DNA from: Methylobacterium bullatum
GTDB taxonomy: Bacteria > Pseudomonadota > Alphaproteobacteria > Rhizobiales > Beijerinckiaceae
Assembly (NCBI GenBank): GCA_902712845.1
Contig: LR743504.1
Span: forward strand, 222,001 to 286,000
Length of the DNA stretch: 64,000 nucleotides
Direction of reading: 5' to 3'
The number at the start of each line of letters is the position of its first letter. The stretch's first letter is position 1. The position numbers and the translations under genes were made by a program. Positions 18,474 through 28,247 of this stretch are shown here, one piece after another. Under the pieces are notes generated by a model. That model saw nothing but the letters and a program-made list of their open reading frames with translations, was not told where the DNA came from and ran no database searches.

Positions 18474-18922
18474 CGGGCGACGGGCTGCCCGCCGGCGGGT
18501 TCAGCCCCCTCGTGCCGGAACTCGACGTCCACGACTTGGCCGCCAGCCTCGCCTTCTGGCGTGAGGTCCTGGGCTTCTCCGTCGCGTATTCCCGGCCGGA
18601 GAACGGGTTCGCCTACCTCGAGCGGGGCGGAGCGCAGGTCATGCTCAACGTCATCAACGGGAACTGGCTGACGGGTCGCCTCGAACCGCCGCTCGGTCGC
18701 GGGATCAATCTTCAGATCGCGGTCGATGCCGTCGATCCGATCCTGGCGGCCCTCGACGCCGCGTCCTGGCCCTTGTTCCGGCCCGCGCACGAGGCCTGGT
18801 ACCGGATCGGGAAAATGGAAGTCGGCCTCCGCCAGTTCCTGGTCCAGGATCCCGACGGATATCTGCTGCGCTTCGCCGAGGGTCTCGGCCGACGCCCGCT
18901 CAGCCCTGGCGAGCCGGCGTGA
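18470..18922 (+). CDS. VOC-superfamily (glyoxalase/bleomycin-resistance-like) protein
   Basis: A 150-residue protein with one vicinal-oxygen-chelate fold: PLVPELDVHDLAASLAFW at the start, then FAYLERGGAQVML and, near the end, RQFLVQDPDGYLLRF. Members bind metals and small molecules or sequester glycopeptides; the substrate is not predictable. ATG 18470 overlaps the VWA gene's stop as ATGA, so the two are translationally coupled. The 3' end overlaps the convergent ferredoxin gene by 23 bp. Confidence 0.75.
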   Translation: MTGDGLPAGGFSPLVPELDVHDLAASLAFWREVLGFSVAYSRPENGFAYLERGGAQVMLNVINGNWLTGRLEPPLGRGINLQIAVDAVDPILAALDAASWPLFRPAHEAWYRIGKMEVGLRQFLVQDPDGYLLRFAEGLGRRPLSPGEPA

Positions 18923-19220
18923 TGACCTTCAGACCGTCGAGTTCCGGCTTGATCCGGATCTGGCAGCACAGGCGGGACGTCGCACGCACGTCGGAGGCGA
19001 AATCGAGCATGTCCTGCTCCATCGGTTCGGCCGGTCCCACGGCATCGACCCACTCGGAATCCACATAGACGTGGCAGGTGGCGCAGGCGCAGGCGCCGCC
19101 GCATTCCGCGTCGATCCCCGGTACGTTGTTGCGGATCGCCGCTTCCATGACGGTCGATCCTACGTCGGCTTCCACGGTCCTGGCCGTTCCAGCATGGTCG
19201 ACGTAGGTGATCTTGGGCAT
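18900..19220 (-). CDS. [2Fe-2S] ferredoxin, adrenodoxin type
   Basis: A 106-residue electron carrier. The cluster ligands follow the adrenodoxin pattern: Cys40, Cys46 and Cys49 in ECGGACACATCH, and Cys86 in RLCCQI. An acidic stretch between them (DAVGPAEPMEQDMLDF) is typical of the partner-binding face. Such ferredoxins feed cytochrome P450s or Fe-S assembly. The start MPKITYVDH at 19220 fits the family length. It stands alone, so its partner reductase is elsewhere. Confidence 0.85.
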   Translation of the reverse strand: MPKITYVDHAGTARTVEADVGSTVMEAAIRNNVPGIDAECGGACACATCHVYVDSEWVDAVGPAEPMEQDMLDFASDVRATSRLCCQIRIKPELDGLKVITPARQG

Positions 19221-19377
19221 CGAAGACTCCAGGCTCGTACAACGCGTCTGCGGCCGGTTGTGCGGCGCGACTGCCTTGAAGGCGCGGCCCGGTGAATGCA
19301 AGCGGCACCGGCCTCATCGCCTCACATTCCTGCGCTTACGCCGCAGACGCCGACCCGTTCCGTCCCTGCGGCCAAGA

Positions 19378-19704
19378 TCAGGCGGGTGCGTCGATTTCCG
19401 ACAGGGTCGCCTCCACCGCATCGGTCAGCGCGACATAGGCCGGGGCCGGAACGCCGTCCCCCCGCCGCAGGCCGTCCTCGATGGCGGCGCTGAGTTCGGC
19501 GACCCGCGCGGCGCCGACGCCGAGGGCGGAGCCCTTCAGCGTATGCGCGAGGTCGGCGCGGTGGTGGTCGTCCAGGCCCGGATCGGTGATCCCGGGCAGC
19601 AGCCGGCGGCATTGGCCGGAAAAGAGCACGAGCAGTTCGTGGGCGAGGTCTGTGTCGCCGAACGTCTGCTGGGCGAGGTAGGCATGATCGATCAGACTGG
19701 TCAC
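19378..19704 (-). CDS. Histidine-phosphotransfer (Hpt) domain protein
   Basis: A 108-residue single-domain Hpt protein. The phosphoacceptor histidine is His54 in HTLKGSALGVGA. It would relay phosphoryl groups between response-regulator receiver domains. The start is GTG 19704 (VTSLIDHAYL), because upstream in-frame sequence lacks homology and is unlike a protein N-terminus. It lies divergently from the giant GPR-like gene, separated by about 290 bp. No histidine kinase or response regulator is adjacent. Confidence 0.75.
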   Translation of the reverse strand: MTSLIDHAYLAQQTFGDTDLAHELLVLFSGQCRRLLPGITDPGLDDHHRADLAHTLKGSALGVGAARVAELSAAIEDGLRRGDGVPAPAYVALTDAVEATLSEIDAPA

Positions 19705-19996
19705 CCGTCCCCTCGCCTTAACCGAAGCGGGCGTTTGAGCGCCCCTCCACCAGTCTATCCACAGGAGCGTCCGAGATCGTTCGCTTCCGTTTAAGCGTTG
19801 CGGCATCATGCATAAAGCCGACGGGACGAAACCGGCCACACGCTTGGTAACCATTCCGTTAAGGTTTTTTGGACGGTTCGATCCACTCGGGTATCCGGGT
19901 CTCGCGCCGAGGTCTAAAGTTCCTTGGTAAATTGGTAAAAATGTCGTCGATCACCGGATGCGGCCGGCTTCGACGACCTGCGTAACGAGGCGTTGG

Positions 19997-22900
19997 ATGG
20001 CCACGGAAAAGAAGCTCAAGGACCCGGCCGAGGCGGCTCTTTCCGCCATCGAGCAGGCCCTCAACCTGGACTTCCCCTCGACGCAGGCGACGGAACCGCG
20101 CGTCGAACCGCGGCTTCCCGATGTCGGCGACAACGATCCCCTGAGCGACCCCAGCGGCCGCCTCGCCCCCCCGCGCCTCGATCTCGACCAGCCCCTCGCT
20201 TCCGACCTGCCGCCGCCGGACCGCAACCGGCCGCGCCGGGAGGGTGGCCTGCTGCCGCCAGACCGCTCCATGGTCGCCAACGACGACCGCCAGAACATCG
20301 GCATCCTGCAGCAGACCCTGCGCGTGCGGCCGTCCGGCACGCCCTACATCGTCGCCGCCATCGTCTCCGCTCTCTGGTTCGCCGCCCTCCTCGCGCTGGC
20401 CTGGAACCAGTCGGGGGGCGAGCTGAGGAGCTTCATCGCCGGGATGACCGCGCTGCAGGCCGCCGTCGGCGCCACCGCCGTCGTCGGCCCCATCGTCCTG
20501 TTCGCCATCATGGCGATGCTCGCCGTCCGCGCCCAGGAGATGCGCCTGGTGGCACGCGCCGTCGGCGAGGTGGCGATCCGCCTCGCCGAGCCCGAGAACT
20601 TCTCCACCGATGCCGTCCTCACCATGTCGCAGACGGTCCGGCGCGAGGTTGCGGCCGTGGGCGACGGCGTCGAGCGGGCCCTGGCCCGTGCCGGCGAGCT
20701 GGAAACCCTGGTTCGCGGCGAGATCGCCACCCTGGAACGCGCGTATTCCGACAACGAGATCCGCATCCGCTCCCTGGTCGACGAGCTCGTCGCCCAGCGT
20801 GAATCCATCGTCGCCAATGCCGAGCGCGTTCGCGGCGCGATCACCGGGTCGCACCAGAACCTGACGCAGGAGCTCGACGGAGCGGCCGAGCGCATCGTCG
20901 CCGCCGTCACCGGCGCCGGCGAGCGGGTGACTGGCGCCCTCGACGCCCGCGGTGAGGCCATCACCTCGGCGCTGGGCAACCGCGGCGACGCCATCACCGC
21001 CGCCCTCGGCGAGGCCGGGGACCGCGTGGTAGGGCTCGTGACCGACCGTGGCGACGACCTCGTCCAGCGCCTCGCCAGCACCAGCGAAGGTGTGCGCAGC
21101 AGCCTCACCGAAGTCGGCAACACCCTGACGCAGTCCCTGGAGAGCCGGGCGGCGGACGTCACCCTCGCTTTCGAGCGCACGGGCGGCATGCTCACCGCGA
21201 CTCTGGCCGACAATGCCGGCCAGGTCGCCCGCACCCTCGCCCAGACCGGCATGGAGGTGATCGAGAGCCTGAACCGCCAGGGCAGCGAAGTCCGCCAGAC
21301 CTTCGAGGCATCCGCACGCGGGCTCGAGAGCACCTTCCTCGCCCGTGGCACCGAACTCACCACGAACTTCTCCCATACCGGCGGCGAGATCACCGCCCGC
21401 TTCGCCGAGACCGGCACGGCGCTGCGCGAGCATTTCGCCGCCACGGGCGCCACGCTCACCGATGACATCGCCGCTCGCGGCGCCGCCCTGCGCGCCGAGA
21501 TCGAGGCCGCCGGCAGCGGCGTGTCCGAGGCGATCGAACTCCGCACCCGCGAGGCTCAGGCCGGTCTGGCCCAGGCCTCCGAGGGGATCGTCGAGACCTT
21601 CGCCGCACGGACGGGCGCCCTGCGCGACGACCTCGTGCGCTCCATCGAAACCGCCGGCAACGGCATCGACGACCGCGCCGGTCTCCTGGCCGAGCGCATC
21701 GATACGGTGGCCAACCGCCTGCACGAGACCCTCACCGTCCAGGGCGGTTCGCTCGAGAGCAACCTCGCCTCCGCCGGGGAGCGGATGGGGGACCTCGTCA
21801 CCCAGCGCGCCGAGGAAGCCGCGCGGGCCATGGATGCGGCGCTCGCCGCCCTCGGCACCCATTTCGAGACCCGGGCCATGGGCACGGTGGAGAACCTCCG
21901 GGGCACCGTGGCGGGCCTCAACGGCGAAATCGATGCCCGGTCGGCCGAGGCCGCGACCGCTCTGCGCAACAGCGCCGAGGATACGGCCTCCGTCGTCAAC
22001 ACCAGCATCCGCCGCCTCAACAAGGCCGGCGAGCAGGTCGGCGGCCTCGTGACCCAGCGCGTCGAGGACGCCACCCTCACCCTGACAGGCGCCTTCGGGG
22101 TTCTCGGCAGCACCTTCGATTCCCAGTCGGGCAGCGCGATTCAGAGCCTGCGTGCCGTCCTCGACACCCTGGCCACCGAGATCGGCTCGCGCACCAGCGA
22201 GGCCGCCGACATCTTCCGCCGCAGCGCGGAAGAGACCACCGTGGCCCTCGGCGCCAGCACGGCGGAGGCGGCCCAGGCCCTGCGGCGCTCCTCGGCGAGC
22301 GCCACCGGCGAACTCGAAGCACGGACCGTGGAGGCGGTGCAGATCTTCGAGCAGCGCCTGTCCGCCACGTCCGCCGAACTCGCCGCCCGCACGCAAGAAG
22401 CCGCCCAGCTCCTGCAGCAGGCCGCCAGTGGTCTCAGCGGCGAAGTGGGAGGACGCGCTCAGGACGCGATGGAGGCCCTGCGCCGCACCCTCACCGAGAT
22501 CGACGAGACCCTGCTCCACCGCGCCACCGAGGCGACGGGCTCCATCGCCCGCGCGGCCGAGAATGTCGGCGGCGAGCTCGCCGCCCGGATCAAGGATGTC
22601 GAGGCCTCCTTCGGCACGCATAGCCGTGGCCTCACCGACCTCATCGCCACCCATGCCGAAGAGGCGCATGGCCAGCTCGCCAATACCGGCCGCGAGATCG
22701 TCCTGGCGGTGACCGCCCAGAGCGCCCGCGTCAGCGACGCCCTCGCCCAGAGCGGCGCCACCTTCGCCGACACGACGGAAAGCCGGGCGAAGGCCATCGA
22801 CACCGTGCTCAACGACCGCCTCGCGGCCCTGCAGGAGACCATCGCCCGCGGCGACATCCTCGCCGACCGCATCGCCCGCGACACCTCCACCCTCAGCGAG

Positions 22901-25900
22901 ACCGTCACCGGCCAGCTGCAGGAGATGGACCGGGTCATCACGGTGCAGGGCAAGGCGGTGGCCGACACCATCGCCGAGCGCACCCGCGAAGCGCGCGAGA
23001 CCGTGGAGAGCCAGCTCGGCGCCCTCGAGGAGCGCTCCGTCAAGCGCACCGCCGAGATCGGCGAGACCTTCACCCATCTGGTGAACCAGATCGACGGTCA
23101 GCTCGGCTCCCGCGCCACCGCCCTCAACGAGGCCCTGATCCTGCGCACCAGCGAAATGGCGCGCATCATGGTCGAAGGCAGCCGCGACCTCGTACAGACC
23201 CTCGATGCCCGCGCCGACGGCATGGCGCAGGACATCGCCGCCCGCAGCCTGGCCCTGGGCGATACCCTCGGCAGCCGCTCCACCGAGATCGCCGCGCGCT
23301 TCGAGCAGCAGGCCGCCGACCTGTCCCGCCGCATCGACGAGGGTGTCGGCCGCTTCGACACCAGCGTCGTCGGGCGTCTCGACGCCATCGCCGCCGCGCT
23401 GGAGGAGCGCAGCCGTCTGATCGACGAGACCTTCGGCTCCCAGGCCTTCGAGGCGATCCGACTCATCGAGAGCCGCACCCGCGCCGTGGACGAGGATCTC
23501 GCCAACCGGACCCGCGAGCTCGTCGAGATGATCGAGAGCCGGACGGGCCATGCCAACGACGCCCTGGCCGGACAGGCGGAGGCGATCCGCTCCTCCTTCT
23601 CGCATCGCGCCGAAGCCCTGGCCGCCCTCATCGACGAGCGCACGGCCGCCATGGGCCAGGAGCTCGACGAGAAGGGACGCGTCGTGTTCGGCGCCCTCGG
23701 CACGCGCATCACCGAACTGGCGCAGCTGTTCGATCGCGGCGGTTCCTCCCTGGCGGAGCTTCTGGAACAGCGCGGCGACACCATCATCGCCCGCCTGCGC
23801 GACGTCGTCGCCGATGCCGACCGGCTGCTCAGCGAGGGCGAGGGCCGCCTCGGCTCCACCCTGCAGACGCGGACCACCGATCTCGGCAGCCTGCTCGACG
23901 AGGGCGTGCGCACCGTGCACCAGCTCCTGGACAACCGGACCAACGAGATCCGGACCATGCTGGACGATCACTCGCAGGTCCTCACCAGCAGCCTCGACGA
24001 CCGGTTGGCACCCCTGCACGATTCGCTCGGCCAGCATGGCCGGACCTTCGTCGATACCATCGAGGCCAGCCTCGGCGGTGCCGCCGGCGCGGTAGAAGCC
24101 CGCACCCGCGACCTCGTCGCGCTGTTCGACCAGCGCATCGGAGCCCTGGACGAACTCGTGGACGGTCGCGGCGCCAGGATCGCGGAATCGGTGGAAGCCC
24201 GCACCCACGGGTTGCGGACCCTGTTCGACGACGTCCTCACCGCCCTCGACGGCCTGGTGGACAGCCGCGCCGAAGCCCTCACCGACCGGGTCGATGCACG
24301 CACTCATGCCCTGAGCGCCCTGTTCGACGACCGCCTGCGCGCGATCGACCATCTCATCGAGAACCGTGCGGCCGAACTCGTCCACACCATCGACACCAAG
24401 GGCACGGCCCTGACACAGACGGTCGACGACCGGACCCAGGCCATGGGCGCCCTGTTCGACGACCGGATGCAGGCCCTCGACACCCTCGTGGCGGACCGTT
24501 CGGCCGATTTCGTCCGGACCCTCGATACCAAGGGCTCCGTCCTGACCCGCTCGGTCGATGCGGGCACGGCCATGATGAGCACGCTGTTCGACGAGCGCCT
24601 GCGCGCCCTCGATCATCTGGTCGAGAGCCGGACGGCGGACCTCATCCACACGGTGGACGAGCGCGGCGGCAACCTCACCCGGAACCTCGACGACCGCACC
24701 GGTTCGCTCCGCGCGCTCTTCGACGAGCGCTTCCATGAGCTCGCCGCCCTCGTCGAGACCCGGACGGCCGAGTTCGCCCAAACCGTGGACGACCGCGGCG
24801 GCAGCCTGACCCGGTCCCTCGACGACCGCACCGGTTCGCTCCGGGCACTCTTCGACGAGCGGCTCCATGAGCTCAACGCCCTCGTGGAGACCCGGACGGC
24901 CGAGTTCGCCCGGACCATGGAGATGCAGGGCAGCGCCCTGTACCGGTCCGTCGACGAGCGCACGGAATCCATGGGTGCGCTGTTCGACGAGCGCCTGCGC
25001 GCCCTCGACCACCTCGTGGACGACCGCGCGGCCGAGTTCGCCCGCACCATCGACGGGCACGGCACGTTGCTGACCCGGGCCGTCGAGGCCGGCGCCCAGT
25101 CCATCGGGACCGTCTTCGACGAACGTCTGCGCGCCCTCGACCTTCTCGTGGACAACAGGTCGGCCGACCTCACCCACACCATCGACGACCGTGGCGCGTC
25201 CCTGGGCCAGGCCGTCGAGGCCGGCACCCAGTCGATCGGCAGCGTGTTCGACGAACGTCTGCGCGCCCTCGCCGACCTCATCGACAACCGGACGACCCAG
25301 GTCACCCACACCATCGACAACCGCGGCGCATCCCTGGGCCAGGCCGTCGAGGCCGGCGCCCAGTCGATCGGCAGCGTGTTCGACGAGCGCCTGCGCGCCC
25401 TCGCCGACCTCATCGACAACCGGGCGAGCCAGGTCACGCACGCCATCGACGGTCGCGGCACGTCCCTGGGCCAGGCCGTCGAGGCCGGCGCCGAGGCGAT
25501 CGGCAGCGTGTTCGACGAGCGCCTTCGCGCCCTCGCCGAACTCGTGGACGGCCGGACGGCGGAGTTCACCCGCACCGTCGACGACCAGGGCCTATCGCTG
25601 ACCCAGTCGGTGGATACCCGCACGCAGGCCATCGCGGCCTTGTTCGACGAGTGCCTCCGCGCCCTCGAGCGGCTGGTGGACGACCGGACCACGGCCTTCG
25701 CCCGGACCATCGACAATCAGGGTACGGCCCTGACCCAGGCGGTGGATGCAAGAAGCGAAGCCTTCACGAACCGGATCGACAGCCGGATGAAGGTCTTCGC
25801 CGCCCTCGTGGCATCGCGCGGCGATGCCCTCGCCACCGCTTTCGACGACCGCCAGGACGCCTATGCCGCCCTGGTGGACGAGCACAGCGCCACGATGCTC

Positions 25901-28189
25901 GCCGCCTTCGACGAGCGCGTGGACCGTCACGCCGCCCTCGCCCAGGCCCATGCCGACGCGCTCGCCACGGCTCTGGACCAGCGCAACGAGGCCGTCGCCG
26001 CCCTCATCGACGCTCGCAACCAGGACATGATCGCCGGCTTCGACCGCCGCTCGACGGCCCTGGCCTCGCTGATCGAGGCACGCGGGCAATCGCTGGCCCG
26101 CCGCCTCGCCGAAAGCGCGGAGACCATCACCCGCGCCATCGAGGAGCGGGGAGGATCGATCGTGGAGACCATCGACGGTCGCGGAAACCATATGGTCGAG
26201 GCGATGGCGACCCATTCCGAACGCCTGCGCGAGATCGTCGAAGGTCCGGCCTCCCAGCTCGTCGCCTCCCTGGGCGAGCGCAACCAGGAGATCGCGCGCA
26301 TCCTCGACGAGAGCGGAACGCCCCTCGCCGAGACCCTGCGCGAGCGGGTCCGCGACCTCGCCGAACAGTCCGACGCGTCGAGGAACGCGCTGCTCGCGGC
26401 CATCGACGGCGGAGCCTCCCGCGCCCTGGCGAGCCTCAACGAGGCGAACGACCGGCTCCGCAGTGAACTCGGCGGCGTCCTCGACCGGGTCGAGGGCGTG
26501 AACTCGGCCCTGCGCGAGCTCATCACCGATGCCGGCGAGAATCTCGGCGCCATCGAGCAGGGCCTGTCGGGCCGGGTCGAGCAGGTGCAGGCGACGCTGT
26601 CCGCCATCGGCACCGAGACCGAGCGCGCCAGCCGGAGCGTGGCCGAACAGGTCGAGCAGCTGAAGGCGGTCGCCGAGGGCGCCCTGCGCGATGCGGCCGA
26701 CCTCGCCGCCTCGCTCGATGCCCGGGGAACCTCGCTCACCGAGATCTCCCGCGCCCATTCCGGCACGCTCACCAGTGCGGCGGGCTCGCTCGAGACCGTC
26801 GAGACGCGCCTGATCGATCTCCTCACCAGCCGCGACAAGGCGGTGGAGGAGGTGCTGACGCGCATCGAGGCACGGTCCGGCGCCCTGGAGGAGCAGACTG
26901 CGCGCTTCGACACGCTGATGGCCGAGACCCTTCGCTCCGCCGAGGAGCGGGCGCGCGGCATCGCCGGCAGCCTGTCCGAGGCAGCGCAGAGCGCGGGAGC
27001 CAGCGTGACCGGAGCCTTCGAGGGCCTGCGCAAGGATGCCGGGAGCGAGGGCGAGCGGACCGCCACCGCCGTCCGTGCGGCGATCTCCGGCGCGTCCGAG
27101 CAGATGATGACGGTGTTCGAGGGCGCGGCCAGCCGCTTCGGCGACTCGGTGGCGGGGATGCGCGAGATGGCGGCCGAGATCCGCCGCGAACTCGAGGCGA
27201 CGCGGGCGGACCTGCAGCGCGGCGTTCTGGAAATTCCCCGCGAGACCCAGGATGCCACCAGCGAGATGCGTCGGGTCGTGTCCGACCAGATCAAGGCGCT
27301 GAACGAACTGTCCTCCCTCGTCTCGCGCTCGCGCCGCAGCGTCGACGTGACCGAGGCGGCAGCCCCCGCCCCGCGCAAGGCGGACGTCCAGCCGGCCAAG
27401 CAGCAGGACGTGCAGGTCTCGGAAGCCGCTCCTCCCAAGTCGAAGCAGAATGCGGCCAACCCTGTGGCGGCATCGGCGAGCGCCAAGCCGTCCGAGCCCC
27501 AGGCCCGCGACGACAAGCCGAACGATCCGCGGCCGACTCAGCAGATGACCATCGTGTCCGCACCGGCGGCAGCCGGGCGGGCGGGCAACCAGGCCGCCCT
27601 GCGTCCCGGTGAGGCCGCACGCGGCGCCGTCCCGGCTGCACGCGACGGACGCGACAATCGCGGCTGGCTCTCGGATCTCCTGACCCGCGCCTCCCTCGAC
27701 GACGACACGGACGGGTCCGATCCGGCGAACGCCTCCCCCGCGCCCGTCGGTCAGCCCAAAGCCGCCAAGTCCGGAGCCGCGAAAGCGGAGCCGGCCAAGG
27801 GAGCGGCCGGTGCCGAGCCGAACAAGGCCGCCGTCGAGCGGAGCCGCACCGCCCTGGAGACGCTCTCCACCGACATCGCCAAGATGATCGAGCATCAGAC
27901 GGCGGTGGAATTGTGGGAGCGCTACCGTCGCGGTGAGCCGAACCTGTTCGACCGCCGCCTCTACACGGCCCAGGGCCGGCAGACCTTCGAAGAGATCCGG
28001 AGGCGCTACGCGGCCGATGCCGAGTTCCGCCGGACGGTCGACCGTTATGTCGGTGAGTTCGAGCGGCTGCTCGGCGAGGTCTCGAAGAACGACCGCGACT
28101 CGCGCCGCGCCGATGCGTACCTCACCTCCGAGACGGGCAAGGTCTACACGATGCTCGCCCATGCGAGCGGCCGCTTCGAAGGGGCCTGA
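19997..28189 (+). CDS. Giant membrane-anchored coiled-coil protein, GPR/RgsE-like
   Basis: A 2,730-residue protein. An acidic/Pro-rich cytoplasmic N-terminus (1-110) precedes two transmembrane segments (about 115-137 and 155-177). More than 2,200 residues of apolipoprotein-like amphipathic helix follow, built on 11-residue units. A block at about 1435-1918 has well-preserved 44-residue repeats (FDERLRAL..LID.R). Next are a Pro/Ala-rich linker (about 2448-2611) and a conserved-looking C-terminal domain with VELWERYRRGEPNLFDRRLY. Architecture and size match the growth pole ring protein GPR of Agrobacterium and RgsE of Sinorhizobium, which organise unipolar growth. Orthology is inferred from architecture. 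ATG 19997 is chosen because an upstream start adds 13 unlikely residues. Confidence 0.75.
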   Translation: MATEKKLKDPAEAALSAIEQALNLDFPSTQATEPRVEPRLPDVGDNDPLSDPSGRLAPPRLDLDQPLASDLPPPDRNRPRREGGLLPPDRSMVANDDRQNIGILQQTLRVRPSGTPYIVAAIVSALWFAALLALAWNQSGGELRSFIAGMTALQAAVGATAVVGPIVLFAIMAMLAVRAQEMRLVARAVGEVAIRLAEPENFSTDAVLTMSQTVRREVAAVGDGVERALARAGELETLVRGEIATLERAYSDNEIRIRSLVDELVAQRESIVANAERVRGAITGSHQNLTQELDGAAERIVAAVTGAGERVTGALDARGEAITSALGNRGDAITAALGEAGDRVVGLVTDRGDDLVQRLASTSEGVRSSLTEVGNTLTQSLESRAADVTLAFERTGGMLTATLADNAGQVARTLAQTGMEVIESLNRQGSEVRQTFEASARGLESTFLARGTELTTNFSHTGGEITARFAETGTALREHFAATGATLTDDIAARGAALRAEIEAAGSGVSEAIELRTREAQAGLAQASEGIVETFAARTGALRDDLVRSIETAGNGIDDRAGLLAERIDTVANRLHETLTVQGGSLESNLASAGERMGDLVTQRAEEAARAMDAALAALGTHFETRAMGTVENLRGTVAGLNGEIDARSAEAATALRNSAEDTASVVNTSIRRLNKAGEQVGGLVTQRVEDATLTLTGAFGVLGSTFDSQSGSAIQSLRAVLDTLATEIGSRTSEAADIFRRSAEETTVALGASTAEAAQALRRSSASATGELEARTVEAVQIFEQRLSATSAELAARTQEAAQLLQQAASGLSGEVGGRAQDAMEALRRTLTEIDETLLHRATEATGSIARAAENVGGELAARIKDVEASFGTHSRGLTDLIATHAEEAHGQLANTGREIVLAVTAQSARVSDALAQSGATFADTTESRAKAIDTVLNDRLAALQETIARGDILADRIARDTSTLSETVTGQLQEMDRVITVQGKAVADTIAERTREARETVESQLGALEERSVKRTAEIGETFTHLVNQIDGQLGSRATALNEALILRTSEMARIMVEGSRDLVQTLDARADGMAQDIAARSLALGDTLGSRSTEIAARFEQQAADLSRRIDEGVGRFDTSVVGRLDAIAAALEERSRLIDETFGSQAFEAIRLIESRTRAVDEDLANRTRELVEMIESRTGHANDALAGQAEAIRSSFSHRAEALAALIDERTAAMGQELDEKGRVVFGALGTRITELAQLFDRGGSSLAELLEQRGDTIIARLRDVVADADRLLSEGEGRLGSTLQTRTTDLGSLLDEGVRTVHQLLDNRTNEIRTMLDDHSQVLTSSLDDRLAPLHDSLGQHGRTFVDTIEASLGGAAGAVEARTRDLVALFDQRIGALDELVDGRGARIAESVEARTHGLRTLFDDVLTALDGLVDSRAEALTDRVDARTHALSALFDDRLRAIDHLIENRAAELVHTIDTKGTALTQTVDDRTQAMGALFDDRMQALDTLVADRSADFVRTLDTKGSVLTRSVDAGTAMMSTLFDERLRALDHLVESRTADLIHTVDERGGNLTRNLDDRTGSLRALFDERFHELAALVETRTAEFAQTVDDRGGSLTRSLDDRTGSLRALFDERLHELNALVETRTAEFARTMEMQGSALYRSVDERTESMGALFDERLRALDHLVDDRAAEFARTIDGHGTLLTRAVEAGAQSIGTVFDERLRALDLLVDNRSADLTHTIDDRGASLGQAVEAGTQSIGSVFDERLRALADLIDNRTTQVTHTIDNRGASLGQAVEAGAQSIGSVFDERLRALADLIDNRASQVTHAIDGRGTSLGQAVEAGAEAIGSVFDERLRALAELVDGRTAEFTRTVDDQGLSLTQSVDTRTQAIAALFDECLRALERLVDDRTTAFARTIDNQGTALTQAVDARSEAFTNRIDSRMKVFAALVASRGDALATAFDDRQDAYAALVDEHSATMLAAFDERVDRHAALAQAHADALATALDQRNEAVAALIDARNQDMIAGFDRRSTALASLIEARGQSLARRLAESAETITRAIEERGGSIVETIDGRGNHMVEAMATHSERLREIVEGPASQLVASLGERNQEIARILDESGTPLAETLRERVRDLAEQSDASRNALLAAIDGGASRALASLNEANDRLRSELGGVLDRVEGVNSALRELITDAGENLGAIEQGLSGRVEQVQATLSAIGTETERASRSVAEQVEQLKAVAEGALRDAADLAASLDARGTSLTEISRAHSGTLTSAAGSLETVETRLIDLLTSRDKAVEEVLTRIEARSGALEEQTARFDTLMAETLRSAEERARGIAGSLSEAAQSAGASVTGAFEGLRKDAGSEGERTATAVRAAISGASEQMMTVFEGAASRFGDSVAGMREMAAEIRRELEATRADLQRGVLEIPRETQDATSEMRRVVSDQIKALNELSSLVSRSRRSVDVTEAAAPAPRKADVQPAKQQDVQVSEAAPPKSKQNAANPVAASASAKPSEPQARDDKPNDPRPTQQMTIVSAPAAAGRAGNQAALRPGEAARGAVPAARDGRDNRGWLSDLLTRASLDDDTDGSDPANASPAPVGQPKAAKSGAAKAEPAKGAAGAEPNKAAVERSRTALETLSTDIAKMIEHQTAVELWERYRRGEPNLFDRRLYTAQGRQTFEEIRRRYAADAEFRRTVDRYVGEFERLLGEVSKNDRDSRRADAYLTSETGKVYTMLAHASGRFEGA
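24300..25750 (+). repeat. 132-bp in-frame tandem repeat block in the GPR-like gene
   Basis: Successive 132-bp units encode 44 residues (four 11-mers). The sequence CGTCGAGGCC recurs at 25081, 25213, 25345 and 25477, exactly 132 bp apart, and these central units are nearly identical in DNA. Outer units are diverged. The block could expand or contract by recombination without losing frame. Confidence 0.85.
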
Positions 28190-28197
28190 CATCCCTC

Positions 28198-28228
28198 GGC
28201 GACGGGGCGGCATCGCCGCTCCGTCGCC
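28198..28228. terminator. Strong hairpin between convergent genes
   Basis: A stem of about 14 bp (GGCGACGG-GGCGGC paired with GCCGCT-CCGTCGCC, including one G-T pair) with an ATC loop. It lies between the stop codons of the giant gene and the DUF1489 gene. No T-tract follows, so it may be a bidirectional or Rho-assisted terminator or an mRNA-stabilising hairpin. Confidence 0.5.
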
Positions 28229-28247
28229 TGTCCGTCGCCGCGTCGGA

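Noticed and set aside
19859..25441. A 1,860-codon open frame on the minus strand
   Set aside because: It is antisense to the GPR-like giant gene. Its length comes from the GC-rich repetitive codons of the true gene. The translation is a low-complexity Gly/Ala/Asp/Val/Gln-rich mirror of the sense repeats with no sensible start or domain.
24300..25750. Regular repeats considered as a CRISPR array
   Set aside because: Units are 132 bp, translated in frame and without unique spacers; they are protein-coding tandem repeats.
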